DNA of 34,883 nt, taken from positions 1-34,883 of IMG/VR virus record IMGVR_UViG_3300037041_000128; one strand, 5' to 3'. Shown piece after piece: positions 22,923 to 28,905 of the stretch. Within the stretch, counting starts at the first letter, position 1; every line of letters starts with the position of its first letter. The notes under the pieces are model-generated. The model ran no database searches. It was not told where the DNA came from and worked only from the letters and a program-made list of their open reading frames with translations. The position numbers and the translations under genes are program-made. The stretch is from a virus.

Positions 22923-23521
22923 TATTTAGCCCCTTCTAGCAATGCTTTTGCTGTGTTGTAAACTTTAGATAATTGTTCTTTTTGTACATCATTAGCACGT
23001 TTATATGCACCACCAAATATACCTTTTAGTGTTTCCATGTCATCACAAGCAATCATGGCATTAATACAATCATTACCTTCAGCATCAGTTAGTGCTGGTG
23101 GCTTTAATGCTGGTGCTGGTGACTTAGGTGCTTCATATACTGCTTTAGTAGCAACTTGACCGTCATCATCTTCTTGAGCAATGCCACAGGCTGTCATCAA
23201 AGAATACCTACGAGCATACGACAATGCGCTACCGTAGCCCTGTGGATCTTGTTTAGCTGCTGGAAGGTGTAATCTGCCACACCTAATAAACTCTCCAGAC
23301 TCGTGCAATAAAACTGTTTCAATGGTGATCCCTGTAGCATCAGCACAAGTTTCTTGGTACATAGCAATACCGTTGTTTAGGAAGGCATCATCTACTGCAT
23401 CAAGGCAAGCACCTAGATCTGCGTACTTACTCTTAAAGCCACCATTAACCTTATTCTTTAGTGCTGGGCTAAATTCTTTTTTAGCCTTAATAAATGCTAT
23501 TGCAATATTTTTCATGTGCAT
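22922..23521 (-). CDS. erf: ERF-family single-strand annealing protein
   Basis: A 199-aa protein with IAIAFIKAKKEFSPALKNKV, SKYADLGACLDAVDDAFLNN, and the diagnostic DPQGYGSALSYARRYSLMTA followed by EDDDGQ. These are the motifs of the ERF family of phage single-strand annealing recombinases (P22 Erf). It would anneal homologous ssDNA for recombination and genome circularisation with SSB and nucleases. GGAG is 7 nt before ATG 23521; an alternative Met is two codons later. The C-terminal part is Pro/Ala-linked and helical. Confidence 0.9.
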   Translation of the reverse strand: MHMKNIAIAFIKAKKEFSPALKNKVNGGFKSKYADLGACLDAVDDAFLNNGIAMYQETCADATGITIETVLLHESGEFIRCGRLHLPAAKQDPQGYGSALSYARRYSLMTACGIAQEDDDGQVATKAVYEAPKSPAPALKPPALTDAEGNDCINAMIACDDMETLKGIFGGAYKRANDVQKEQLSKVYNTAKALLEGAK

Positions 23522-23649
23522 TTTGAATCTCCAAGTAATCTTAAATCTGAATTAATTTCTTTGAGCAAACATTCTAGCTCCCACAACTTGTACTCTTCTT
23601 CATTGATTTGGTTTTCACGATCATCACCAAAGTCTGGCATATATTCCAT
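23512..23649 (-). CDS. Small acidic early protein
   Basis: A 45-aa protein starting MEYMPDFGDDRENQINEEEY, then KLWELECLLKEINSDLRLLG. GGGAGCTTAATC precedes ATG 23649; longer in-frame starts overlap the 40-aa membrane gene and are unlikely. The N-terminus is very acidic and the rest a single helix. It overlaps the ERF start by 10 bp. No family was recognised. Confidence 0.6.
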   Translation of the reverse strand: MEYMPDFGDDRENQINEEEYKLWELECLLKEINSDLRLLGDSKCT

Positions 23650-23651
23650 GA

Positions 23652-23774
23652 TTAAGCTCCCAATAAAAAGTAAAGTATACTTAACATCACAACTGATCCA
23701 ACAAAGCAGAATCCAACCAAGAAGCATTCTAGTTTGCTTTCTTTATTAACTACTGAGTTTTTGTAATCAATCAT
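23652..23774 (-). CDS. Tiny single-span membrane protein
   Basis: A 40-aa protein, MIDYKNSVVNKESKLECFLV..., with one hydrophobic helix (about 17-38) that contains a Cys and ends LSILYFLLGA. It overlaps the upstream gene by 8 bp and ends 3 bp before the next start. Its role may be membrane targeting or superinfection exclusion, unproved. The clean helix and packed position support coding. Confidence 0.6.
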   Translation of the reverse strand: MIDYKNSVVNKESKLECFLVGFCFVGSVVMLSILYFLLGA

Positions 23775-24069
23775 TTGAGTACCCCATTGCTTTATTTTCT
23801 TCAGCTAGTGCTACTGCATTTGCTGCATTTTGTTCTGGGGTGAATTGACTTGCTATTTTTATAATATCTTCAAGATCAATCTTAGATTTAAGGCTCTTGA
23901 TAACATCTTTTATTGATTGTGCGTCTAGGGTAGGAAGAAGGTTTACTACATTAGCAACTTCTTCAACTGCGATAATTTCAATGTCATTTACATCGTTGTA
24001 GTAAACATCAAAATCTTTACCTCTGAGCAATTCGTTTTGACTGTAAATTTTTACTGTTTTCAATTTCAT
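23767..24069 (-). CDS. First gene of the minus-strand early operon, hypothetical
   Basis: A 100-aa protein starting MKLKTVKIYSQNELLRGKDF. GGAG stands 7 nt before ATG 24069; a GTG 12 nt upstream (24081) lies inside that ribosome site. The middle, DIEIIAVEEVANVVNLLPTL, is hydrophobic beta, and the C-terminal half is helical (IKSLKSKIDLEDIIKIASQF). I do not recognise it. It is transcribed from the promoter at 24123-24151. Confidence 0.62.
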   Translation of the reverse strand: MKLKTVKIYSQNELLRGKDFDVYYNDVNDIEIIAVEEVANVVNLLPTLDAQSIKDVIKSLKSKIDLEDIIKIASQFTPEQNAANAVALAEENKAMGYSND

Positions 24070-24097
24070 TTTAATCTCCACCGTTTCTATTAAGTTA

Positions 24098-24117
24098 ATC
24101 GCATAATTTGCTGCGAT
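24098..24117. promoter_or_regulatory. Operator-like dyad at the early minus promoter
   Basis: ATCGCA (24098-24103) and TGCGAT (24112-24117) form a perfect dyad with an 8-bp centre. It overlaps the expected transcription start (about 24115) of the minus promoter. It could be a repressor site or a 5' hairpin of the transcript. Confidence 0.45.
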
Positions 24118-24122
24118 GTGTA

Positions 24123-24151
24123 ATAATACTTCATGTAATTTAATAATGCAA
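24123..24151 (-). promoter_or_regulatory. Early minus-strand sigma70 promoter
   Basis: On the minus strand TTGCAT (24151-24146), a 17-bp spacer and TATTAT (24128-24123). Both boxes are close to consensus. It would start near 24115 and drive the whole minus early operon down to 19116. Confidence 0.65.
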
Positions 24152-24178
24152 GCATTATTTCTACATTTATTTAAAATA

Positions 24179-24207
24179 ATTTAATCTATTTAAGTTTACG
24201 GTATAAT
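24179..24207 (+). promoter_or_regulatory. Early plus-strand promoter with perfect -10
   Basis: TATAAT at 24202-24207; the -35 at 17-bp spacing is ATTTAA (24179-24184), which is poor, so activation or other DNA contacts may be needed. The start would fall near 24213, exactly where the structured leader RNA begins. Confidence 0.5.
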
Positions 24208-24211
24208 TACT

Positions 24212-24303
24212 TGTCGGTTGCTGGAGAGCAGGTAAGTTAAAGGTGCTTATTCCACCTGATTGCCGACACACTCACTCAAAGTTGAATAAGGACATATCAT
24301 ATG
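24212..24303 (+). ncRNA. Structured leader RNA with loop complementary to the SD
   Basis: The leader can form a three-way junction: P1 TGTCGG (24212-24217) with CCGACA (24263-24268); P2 TGCT (24219-24222) with AGCA (24227-24230), loop GGAG; P3 AGGTG (24241-24245) with CACCT (24253-24257). The P3 loop is exactly CTTATTC (24246-24252) and is a perfect 7-nt complement of GAATAAG (24284-24290), which holds most of the AAGGA ribosome site before ATG 24301. Pairing would block translation of the HNH gene. This is the architecture of a translational riboswitch or RNA-regulated switch, but no known class was recognised. It is seen only as pairing potential. Confidence 0.5.
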
Positions 24304-25002
24304 CCAATCTATAAAAAATGTATTACTTGTGATAATGAATTTAAAGTTCCGCCATGCAGACATAAGGCTTTATATTGTTCTCAAAAATGTATGCCAAAAG
24401 GTGGTAAAGATAATCCAAATTGGAAGGGCGGTTTAATTAAAACATTATGTAAACAATGTAATGTAGAGTTAAATTTAAAGAAAAAAGATATATTAGAAAG
24501 TGGTAATTTTTGCAGTAGAAGTTGTAGTGCTATATTTAACAGTAAAGTAATGGCTATAAAAGCAAATGAAAATAGAATAAAAAAATATTGCAAAGTCTGT
24601 TCAACACTTATTTTAATAAAAAAATCACATGAGCATACAGAAGGCACTTGTTGTTCTAGAAAATGTTATGCAATTTATATGACCACGTCTTTATTAGGTA
24701 AAGAAAATCCAAATTACAAACATGGCAATGCTCATATTAACAATTGGTATGTTGGAAAAAGAAAAGAAGCAACAGGATCATATCCAAAAGATTACTATAA
24801 AACTTTATTAACATTGCAAAATAATCAATGTATTGTTTGTAAAAATAAACTTATTAAATACCATTTAGATCATATTATGCCTATTGCTTTGGGCGGAACA
24901 AATGATTATAAAAACATACAATTGCTTTGTCCTACTTGTAACCATCAAAAACACGCTAAAAATCCAATAGATTTTATGCAAGAAAAAGGATATTTATTAT
25001 GA
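24301..25002 (+). CDS. Multi-zinc-ribbon HNH endonuclease
   Basis: A 233-aa protein with three successive Cys4-type ribbons (C7/C10...C26/C30; C50/C53...C71/C75; C97/C100...C118/C122) and a C-terminal HNH domain: C177-x2-C180, H188-L-D-H191, LGGTNDYKNIQLLCPTCN (C210, C213) and H218. The ribbons probably recognise DNA and the HNH domain cuts. The gene is AT-rich, notably more so than its neighbours, as expected of a mobile homing-type gene. It directly follows the structured leader and overlaps the VRR-NUC gene by ATGA. It may be an invader that has taken over the early promoter and leader. Confidence 0.85.
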   Translation: MPIYKKCITCDNEFKVPPCRHKALYCSQKCMPKGGKDNPNWKGGLIKTLCKQCNVELNLKKKDILESGNFCSRSCSAIFNSKVMAIKANENRIKKYCKVCSTLILIKKSHEHTEGTCCSRKCYAIYMTTSLLGKENPNYKHGNAHINNWYVGKRKEATGSYPKDYYKTLLTLQNNQCIVCKNKLIKYHLDHIMPIALGGTNDYKNIQLLCPTCNHQKHAKNPIDFMQEKGYLL

Positions 25003-25355
25003 TTAAATTAAGTGAGTATCAAGAGCAATGCTTATTAATAGATTGGTATCGTCTGCAATACAAGCAATACAAGTATCACTTATTTTCAATTCCTAATGGC
25101 GAATATAGACATATTGCTACTGCCGTTAAACTTAAACGATCTGGAGTGCTTGCTGGAGTGTCTGACCTTTTTTTAATGATTCCTAAAAATGGCTATCACG
25201 GTTTGTGGCTTGAGATGAAGGCAAAGACAGGCAACGTATCAGATAGCCAGAAAGAGTTTATGTCTAACGCTAGTGAGATGAACTATGCAACAGTTGTTTG
25301 CTACGGATTTGAGGAAGCTAAAAAAGAAATTAATAATTACTTGCATGATTTTTAA
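24999..25355 (+). CDS. VRR-NUC domain nuclease
   Basis: A 118-aa protein: SEYQEQCLLIDWYRLQY, FSIPNGEYRHIATAVKLKRS, GVLAGVSDLFLMIP, HGLWLEMKAKTGNVSDSQKE. The pattern D-(x)n-E-x-K (D147-like D in GVSDLF, E and K in LEMKAK) is the VRR-NUC variant of the PD-(D/E)XK fold. Stand-alone phage VRR-NUCs can act as Holliday junction resolvases or other structure-specific nucleases. Its start overlaps the HNH stop. It is probably involved in recombination or replication intermediate cleavage. Confidence 0.88.
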   Translation: MIKLSEYQEQCLLIDWYRLQYKQYKYHLFSIPNGEYRHIATAVKLKRSGVLAGVSDLFLMIPKNGYHGLWLEMKAKTGNVSDSQKEFMSNASEMNYATVVCYGFEEAKKEINNYLHDF

Positions 25356-25398
25356 TTATCCTGTAATGTATAAATAACTTACACAAAGGGAGTTATAA

Positions 25399-26121
25399 AT
25401 GGAATGGTTCAGACACGATTCAAATGCAAACTTAGATGAAAAGTTGCAGGAAGTATTACTTGATTATGGGTTAGAAGGTTATGGTCTGTACTGGTACTGC
25501 ATAGAGTTGATCGTAGGTAAAACATCGGCAGATAACATTACGTTTGAGCTGAAGCATGATGCACGAGTGATTGCTCGTAATACAGGATCAAGCGCACAGC
25601 GAGTAGAAGAGATGATGAAGAGATTTATCTCTGTAGGCTTGTTTGAGAACAACGATGGCAAGATTACTTGCATGAAAGTAGCCAAGAGATTAATGAGTTC
25701 TGCTACCAGTAATCCTAAGATGCGACACATGATTCAAGACATTAAGATACAGCATGATACGTCAAGATATGTAGAGAGTCATGACGGCATCATGACGGCA
25801 TCAGATTTCATCACGGCAGAAGAGAATAGAATAGAAGAGAAGAGATTAGATAAGAAAGAAAAGAACATACGTCATGTAGGTATTGATGATGGCTTTGAAA
25901 TGTTCTGGATTAAATATCCTAAGAAGGTAGGTAAAGAAGCGGCTAGAAAATACTGGAGTAAAGCAAAGCCTAGTATTGATGAAGTTATGGTAGCTTTAGA
26001 ATGGCAGACTACCAGCAAGCAATGGATCAAACAGGATGGTGAGTTTATACCAAACCCATCTACTTACATCAATCAAGGTCGCTGGATGGATGAAGCACCT
26101 ACAGAACAAGCACCATTTTAG
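25399..26121 (+). CDS. Replication initiator / replisome organizer
   Basis: A 240-aa protein. The N-terminus (MEWFRHDSNANLDEKLQEVL, then YGLEGYGLYWYCIELI) is the DUF4373/Lin1244-type winged-helix DNA-binding domain of phage replication proteins; the C-terminus has FWIKYPKKVGKEAARKYWSK and the diagnostic FIPNPSTYINQGRWMDE. It would bind the origin and, with the next protein, load host helicase, since no phage polymerase or helicase was found. GGGAGTTATAA is the ribosome site. Confidence 0.85.
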   Translation: MEWFRHDSNANLDEKLQEVLLDYGLEGYGLYWYCIELIVGKTSADNITFELKHDARVIARNTGSSAQRVEEMMKRFISVGLFENNDGKITCMKVAKRLMSSATSNPKMRHMIQDIKIQHDTSRYVESHDGIMTASDFITAEENRIEEKRLDKKEKNIRHVGIDDGFEMFWIKYPKKVGKEAARKYWSKAKPSIDEVMVALEWQTTSKQWIKQDGEFIPNPSTYINQGRWMDEAPTEQAPF

Positions 26122-26133
26122 GGGGAAGAACGG

Positions 26134-26562
26134 ATGATTGATTCAGACAAAAAAGCATTTAAAGAAATGATCAATGCTGTATTTAGTATTTATGGTAAAC
26201 CTTTACCAGAGCAAGAGATGTTGCGTATCTGGTGGCACAAGCTAGAACGATTTGAGTTTGGTGTTGTAGGTCGTGCATTTGATAAGTGGACAGACACACC
26301 TAACAAGCTACCACAGCCAGCAGATATAGTTCAGCTATGTAAGCCTCGTGAATCTGAATATCATGCCTTACCAGCACCTGTAAGCTATGCTGAGAACAAA
26401 GAAAATGTGGATAAGTTAAATAAGTTTATTGCAGACAAACTCAAGCCAAAGCCTAACTATCGTTCATGGATTCCCCGTATATTGGATAATCCTCAAAACT
26501 TCCCTGAGTCATCGGTTGAAGCTGCAAGAAAGGTGTTAGGTGAGAATTATGAACACGTTTAA
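26134..26562 (+). CDS. Helicase-loader-like replication protein
   Basis: A 142-aa protein starting MIDSDKKAFKEMINAVFSIY, with WWHKLERFEFGVVGRAFDKW and TPNKLPQPADIVQLCKPRES, an alpha-helical pattern like that of phage lambda P / DnaB-loader or 'Replicative helicase inhibitor G39P'-type proteins ('FDKWTDTPN.LPQPADI'). It lacks a Walker A site, so it would not be an ATPase loader. It is downstream of the initiator gene with GGGGGAAGAACGG as ribosome site. The call rests on pattern and context. Confidence 0.66.
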   Translation: MIDSDKKAFKEMINAVFSIYGKPLPEQEMLRIWWHKLERFEFGVVGRAFDKWTDTPNKLPQPADIVQLCKPRESEYHALPAPVSYAENKENVDKLNKFIADKLKPKPNYRSWIPRILDNPQNFPESSVEAARKVLGENYEHV

Positions 26563-26986
26563 AGAAGATTTAGAAGCTGGTATTGCAGTAGAACAAAAAC
26601 TTGTAAACCTATTATTAAGAAAATATCCATCAACAACATTAGTCAATAAATTTAAGGGTTATGATATTTGGATTCCAGAGTTACATAAGTCTATTGAAGT
26701 TAAGTTTGATCAGAAAAGCCAACATACAGGAAACATTGTTATTGAAATTGAGATGTACGACAAGCCATCTGGATTACTTACTACTACAGCAGACTATTGG
26801 GTATTTTATGATGGTAACAAATTTATATCTATAACACCAAAAGACATAATCAAATGCATATTTTTATTAAAGTTACATTTTGTTGAGTTTGTTGGAAACG
26901 GTGATACGGTTAAAAAGAAAGCATTTTTAGTGCCAAAAGATAAATTATTTAATTACGGAAAAGAGTTTAACTATGGATTGGCTTAA
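26549..26986 (+). CDS. Candidate PD-(D/E)XK nuclease
   Basis: A 145-aa protein starting ATG 26549 (MNTFKEDLEAGIAVEQKLVN); a GTG at 26540 would add three residues. FKGYDIWIPELHKSIEVKFD carries the D-(x)n-E-x-K signature (D in YDIW, E and K in IEVK), followed by a hydrophilic beta strand (GNIVIEIEMYD). The length and pattern match small phage endonucleases such as Holliday-junction or terminal-end nucleases. It overlaps the loader-like gene by 14 bp. Confidence 0.68.
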   Translation: MNTFKEDLEAGIAVEQKLVNLLLRKYPSTTLVNKFKGYDIWIPELHKSIEVKFDQKSQHTGNIVIEIEMYDKPSGLLTTTADYWVFYDGNKFISITPKDIIKCIFLLKLHFVEFVGNGDTVKKKAFLVPKDKLFNYGKEFNYGLA

Positions 26987-27149
26987 GGTAAATAAATATC
27001 ACATTAAGTCGGGTGAATTTATTATAGCTAAATACTTTTCTAGTATAAAAGTGAGATATGGATTAAGTCATGGAAACAAAAGTATTGGTTACTTTGACTC
27101 AATAGATGAAGCAAAGAAAAAAGCTGAAAGTATATTGACTGATGTATAA
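26973..27149 (+). CDS. Small basic early protein
   Basis: A 58-aa protein, MDWLKVNKYHIKSGEFIIAK..., with YGLSHGNKSIGYFDSIDEAK and KKAESILTDV. It has the beta-beta-beta-alpha pattern of a small AP2-like or 'integrase N-terminal' DNA-binding domain: the conserved Gly-Tyr/F-Asp-Ser-x-(D/E)-E-A-x3-A is similar to 'GSYDSPEEAGMAY' in the protein at 27962. It overlaps the preceding nuclease gene by 14 bp. Function unknown; DNA binding is suggested. Confidence 0.66.
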   Translation: MDWLKVNKYHIKSGEFIIAKYFSSIKVRYGLSHGNKSIGYFDSIDEAKKKAESILTDV

Positions 27150-27164
27150 AGAGTAGACTATAAT
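27135..27164 (+). promoter_or_regulatory. Sigma70 promoter for the HTH-recombination genes
   Basis: TTGACT (27135-27140), an 18-bp spacer and TATAAT (27159-27164). It lies across the end of the 58-aa gene and starts near 27171, ahead of the XRE-type gene. A consensus -10 and 5/6 -35 make it one of the best promoters in the window. Confidence 0.68.
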
Positions 27165-27192
27165 AATTCTATCATCAACTGAGGATAATTAC

Positions 27193-27366
27193 ATGACACA
27201 CGAAGAGCTTAAAGAGTTACGAAGAAATTTAAATATGTCACAGACGGAATTTGGCGCACGGTTATTTAGGACTAGGGATAGTATCGCAAAATATGAATCT
27301 GGAAAGTTTAAGATCCCTGCTTACATTGACGTTTTAGTTAAGGCTACATTTACTGATGGAAATTAA
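27193..27366 (+). CDS. Small XRE-family HTH regulator
   Basis: A 57-aa protein, MTHEELKELRRNLNMSQTEF..., a complete small Cro/C1-type HTH: helix 2 MSQTEFGARL, turn, recognition helix RTRDSIAKYESGK, then IPAYIDVLVKA. It could repress early genes such as a Cro-like factor. It has its own promoter (27135-27164) and a GAGGATAATTAC ribosome site. The dyads at 24098 and 21115-21154 are candidate binding sites, untested. It overlaps the next gene by 11 bp. Confidence 0.82.
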   Translation: MTHEELKELRRNLNMSQTEFGARLFRTRDSIAKYESGKFKIPAYIDVLVKATFTDGN

Positions 27367-27724
27367 AAACTTTAATTTAAGTAATAGCAATTTGCCTTAC
27401 CTAGTTGCAAAAATACAATCTTTAGATCTATCTGTAGGCTATGTATGCAATGTATTACAAAAGCAAAGTAAACGTACACTAGATCAGAATGCAAGGCTCT
27501 GGAAGCTATATACAGCACTTGGCGAGTATATTGGCGAGTTACCAGATAAGGTGCATGAGCTGATGGGGTGGAAATTCTTACGCAGTCAATGTGAAGTAAA
27601 TGGCGAATCATTTGAGGTGGTAAAGAGTACGACTAAACTAACGACTGCTGAGATGGCTCATTACCAAAACAATATTGAGTTATGGGCAGGTAGTATAGGG
27701 TTTGCATTCAATGAGCAAGACTGA
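27356..27724 (+). CDS. NinB-like recombination protein
   Basis: A 122-aa protein with SKRTLDQNARLWKLYTALGE and PDKVHELMGWKFLRSQCEVN, and TTKLTTAEMAHYQNNIELWA. 'K.R(T/S).DQNA.LW' near the start and the two-helix end are the NinB (phage lambda Orf) pattern. NinB proteins bind ssDNA and SSB and replace RecFOR in phage recombination, consistent with the SSB and ERF genes here. It starts inside the HTH gene. Confidence 0.8.
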   Translation: MEIKNFNLSNSNLPYLVAKIQSLDLSVGYVCNVLQKQSKRTLDQNARLWKLYTALGEYIGELPDKVHELMGWKFLRSQCEVNGESFEVVKSTTKLTTAEMAHYQNNIELWAGSIGFAFNEQD

Positions 27725-27965
27725 AAAAGCATACTTTAATCGTGTAGCAGAGTTAGGGTGCATCATCTGTCGTATGCCAGCAGAGATACACCACCTACGA
27801 ACAGGGGCTGGGCTAGGAATGAAGAGCAAAGACGTAATACCTCTATGTCCACATCATCATAGGACAGGAAATCATGGTGAGGCGATCCATGCAGGAAGGT
27901 TAGCATTTGAAGCCAATTTTGGCACAGAGTTAGAGTTACTAGAAAAATTGAAAGGTTTGTTATGA
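27711..27965 (+). CDS. Ref-like RecA-dependent HNH nuclease
   Basis: An 84-aa protein starting ATG 27711 (MSKTEKAYFNRVAELGCIIC); a TTG at 27702 would add three residues. AEIHHLRTGAGLGMKSKDVI and PLCPHHHRTGNHGEAIHAGR and FEANFGTELELLEKL are the Ref / RecA-dependent nuclease HNH motif. P1 Ref cuts D-loops formed by RecA. This short version lacks the disordered N-terminus of P1 Ref. It overlaps NinB by 14 bp, as in many lambda-like recombination clusters. Confidence 0.84.
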   Translation: MSKTEKAYFNRVAELGCIICRMPAEIHHLRTGAGLGMKSKDVIPLCPHHHRTGNHGEAIHAGRLAFEANFGTELELLEKLKGLL

Positions 27966-28576
27966 GTAGTAATGGGATTTATTTTGCAACTACCAAAAGG
28001 AAATGGATTGCTCAATGTAGGGTAAATGGAAAGATCAAGCAAATTGGATCATATGACTCACCAGAGGAAGCAGGTATGGCTTATGTTGTATTTAAGCAAA
28101 ATGTAAAACGTGAGCCTACTGCCAATGACTATGCACGATTGGCTAGATATAAATCTTACTGCGAGTTCTGCAAAACACCTCGCACCATTTCAGAGATGTT
28201 TGCTAACTACCCTAAATCAAATACTGGATCTGTACGACACGTTTCAGACACTCTGGTAGAGCAAGGATTCATCCAAAAAACAATTCAAAATTCAAAGGTA
28301 AATGCTAAAGATAAATATGTTTATGTAACCATAAAAGATTTTAAAGACTCAGATCTTAAGCCTATGGGCAGAGGTCAGATTCAGAAACTTAAATTTGACT
28401 CAACTGGCATTGCTGTTGAATTAGTAGAGCCAACAATTGAGGGTGCTAGGGTAATTAATTTTGATAGAGCAGACCTTAAAGAAAAATATAATCAACAACG
28501 TCACTTAGATAGGTTAGCAATGAAGTCACCTAAAAATTATATAAGTGGATCAACAATGTCAGGGAGTGATTGGTAA
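27962..28576 (+). CDS. AP2-domain plus winged-helix regulator candidate
   Basis: A 204-aa protein. Residues 1-45 resemble an AP2/ERF-type DNA-binding domain (GIYFATTKRKWIAQCRVNGK, then IGSYDSPEEAGMAYVVF). Residues 65-115 look like a winged helix (RTISEMFANYPKSNTGSVRH, VSDTLVEQGFIQKT). The rest is basic and less ordered. It is the penultimate early gene, ending 250 bp before the early/late boundary promoter, so it is a candidate late activator or antitermination factor; this is inference from fold and position only. It starts by ATGA overlap with the Ref-like gene. Confidence 0.65.
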   Translation: MSSNGIYFATTKRKWIAQCRVNGKIKQIGSYDSPEEAGMAYVVFKQNVKREPTANDYARLARYKSYCEFCKTPRTISEMFANYPKSNTGSVRHVSDTLVEQGFIQKTIQNSKVNAKDKYVYVTIKDFKDSDLKPMGRGQIQKLKFDSTGIAVELVEPTIEGARVINFDRADLKEKYNQQRHLDRLAMKSPKNYISGSTMSGSDW

Positions 28577-28839
28577 TGATGTCCTTTAATGAAAGCAAAG
28601 AACGTAGCGATGGATCAACGGCATCTTATTATGAGCTACCAGAAGGGTGTAGTGAGCTACAGGATCTAATTAGCCACAAGAACATGAACGCACAGGTCGG
28701 TGAAATATTCCGTGAGTGTTATCGCTATGGTCAGTCATCTCACTCGGATGAACTACGTGGTATCAAGAAAATAATCTTTTATGCTAATGCCGAACTAAAA
28801 AGAATTGGGAATAACTCTCATATTGATAAAGGCATCTAA
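28576..28839 (+). CDS. Small conserved phage protein (nucleotide-kinase-adjacent type)
   Basis: An 87-aa protein starting at ATG 28576, on the last base of the preceding stop (TAATG). STASYYELPEGCSELQDLIS and NMNAQVGEIFRECYRYGQSS and IIFYANAELKRIG form a pattern seen in many phage early regions; helices after a short acidic start. Function unknown. The -35 box of the late promoter lies within its final codons. Confidence 0.68.
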   Translation: MMSFNESKERSDGSTASYYELPEGCSELQDLISHKNMNAQVGEIFRECYRYGQSSHSDELRGIKKIIFYANAELKRIGNNSHIDKGI

Positions 28840-28851
28840 TTATGTTATATT
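28823..28851 (+). promoter_or_regulatory. Late-boundary sigma70 promoter
   Basis: TTGATA (28823-28828), 17-bp spacer, TATATT (28846-28851): 5/6 matches at both boxes. The start would be near 28857. An intrinsic terminator begins only about 10 nt after that, and the late genes lie beyond it. Confidence 0.7.
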
Positions 28852-28866
28852 AGCGCAACAGTTTAT

Positions 28867-28899
28867 AGTAGGGTAAAAGCATAATTACCTTACTTTTTT
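28867..28899 (+). terminator. Intrinsic terminator just after the late promoter
   Basis: AGTAGGGTAA (28867-28876) pairs with TTACCTTACT (28885-28894) with one G-U pair, loop AAGCATAA, followed by a T-run (28894-28899). It ends readthrough from the early operon and would also stop transcripts from the promoter at 28823 after about 42 nt, unless antitermination acts. Confidence 0.8.
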
Positions 28900-28905
28900 A
28901 TTCTA

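Noticed and set aside
23650-23727. 71-residue version of the acidic protein at 23512-23649
   Set aside because: The extra 26 residues come from another frame of the 40-aa membrane gene; GGGAG before ATG 23649 marks the likely start.
24212-24268. tRNA in the early leader
   Set aside because: It has no T-loop (GTTCRANNC), no CCA-end stem of seven pairs and no seven-base anticodon arm in the right place.
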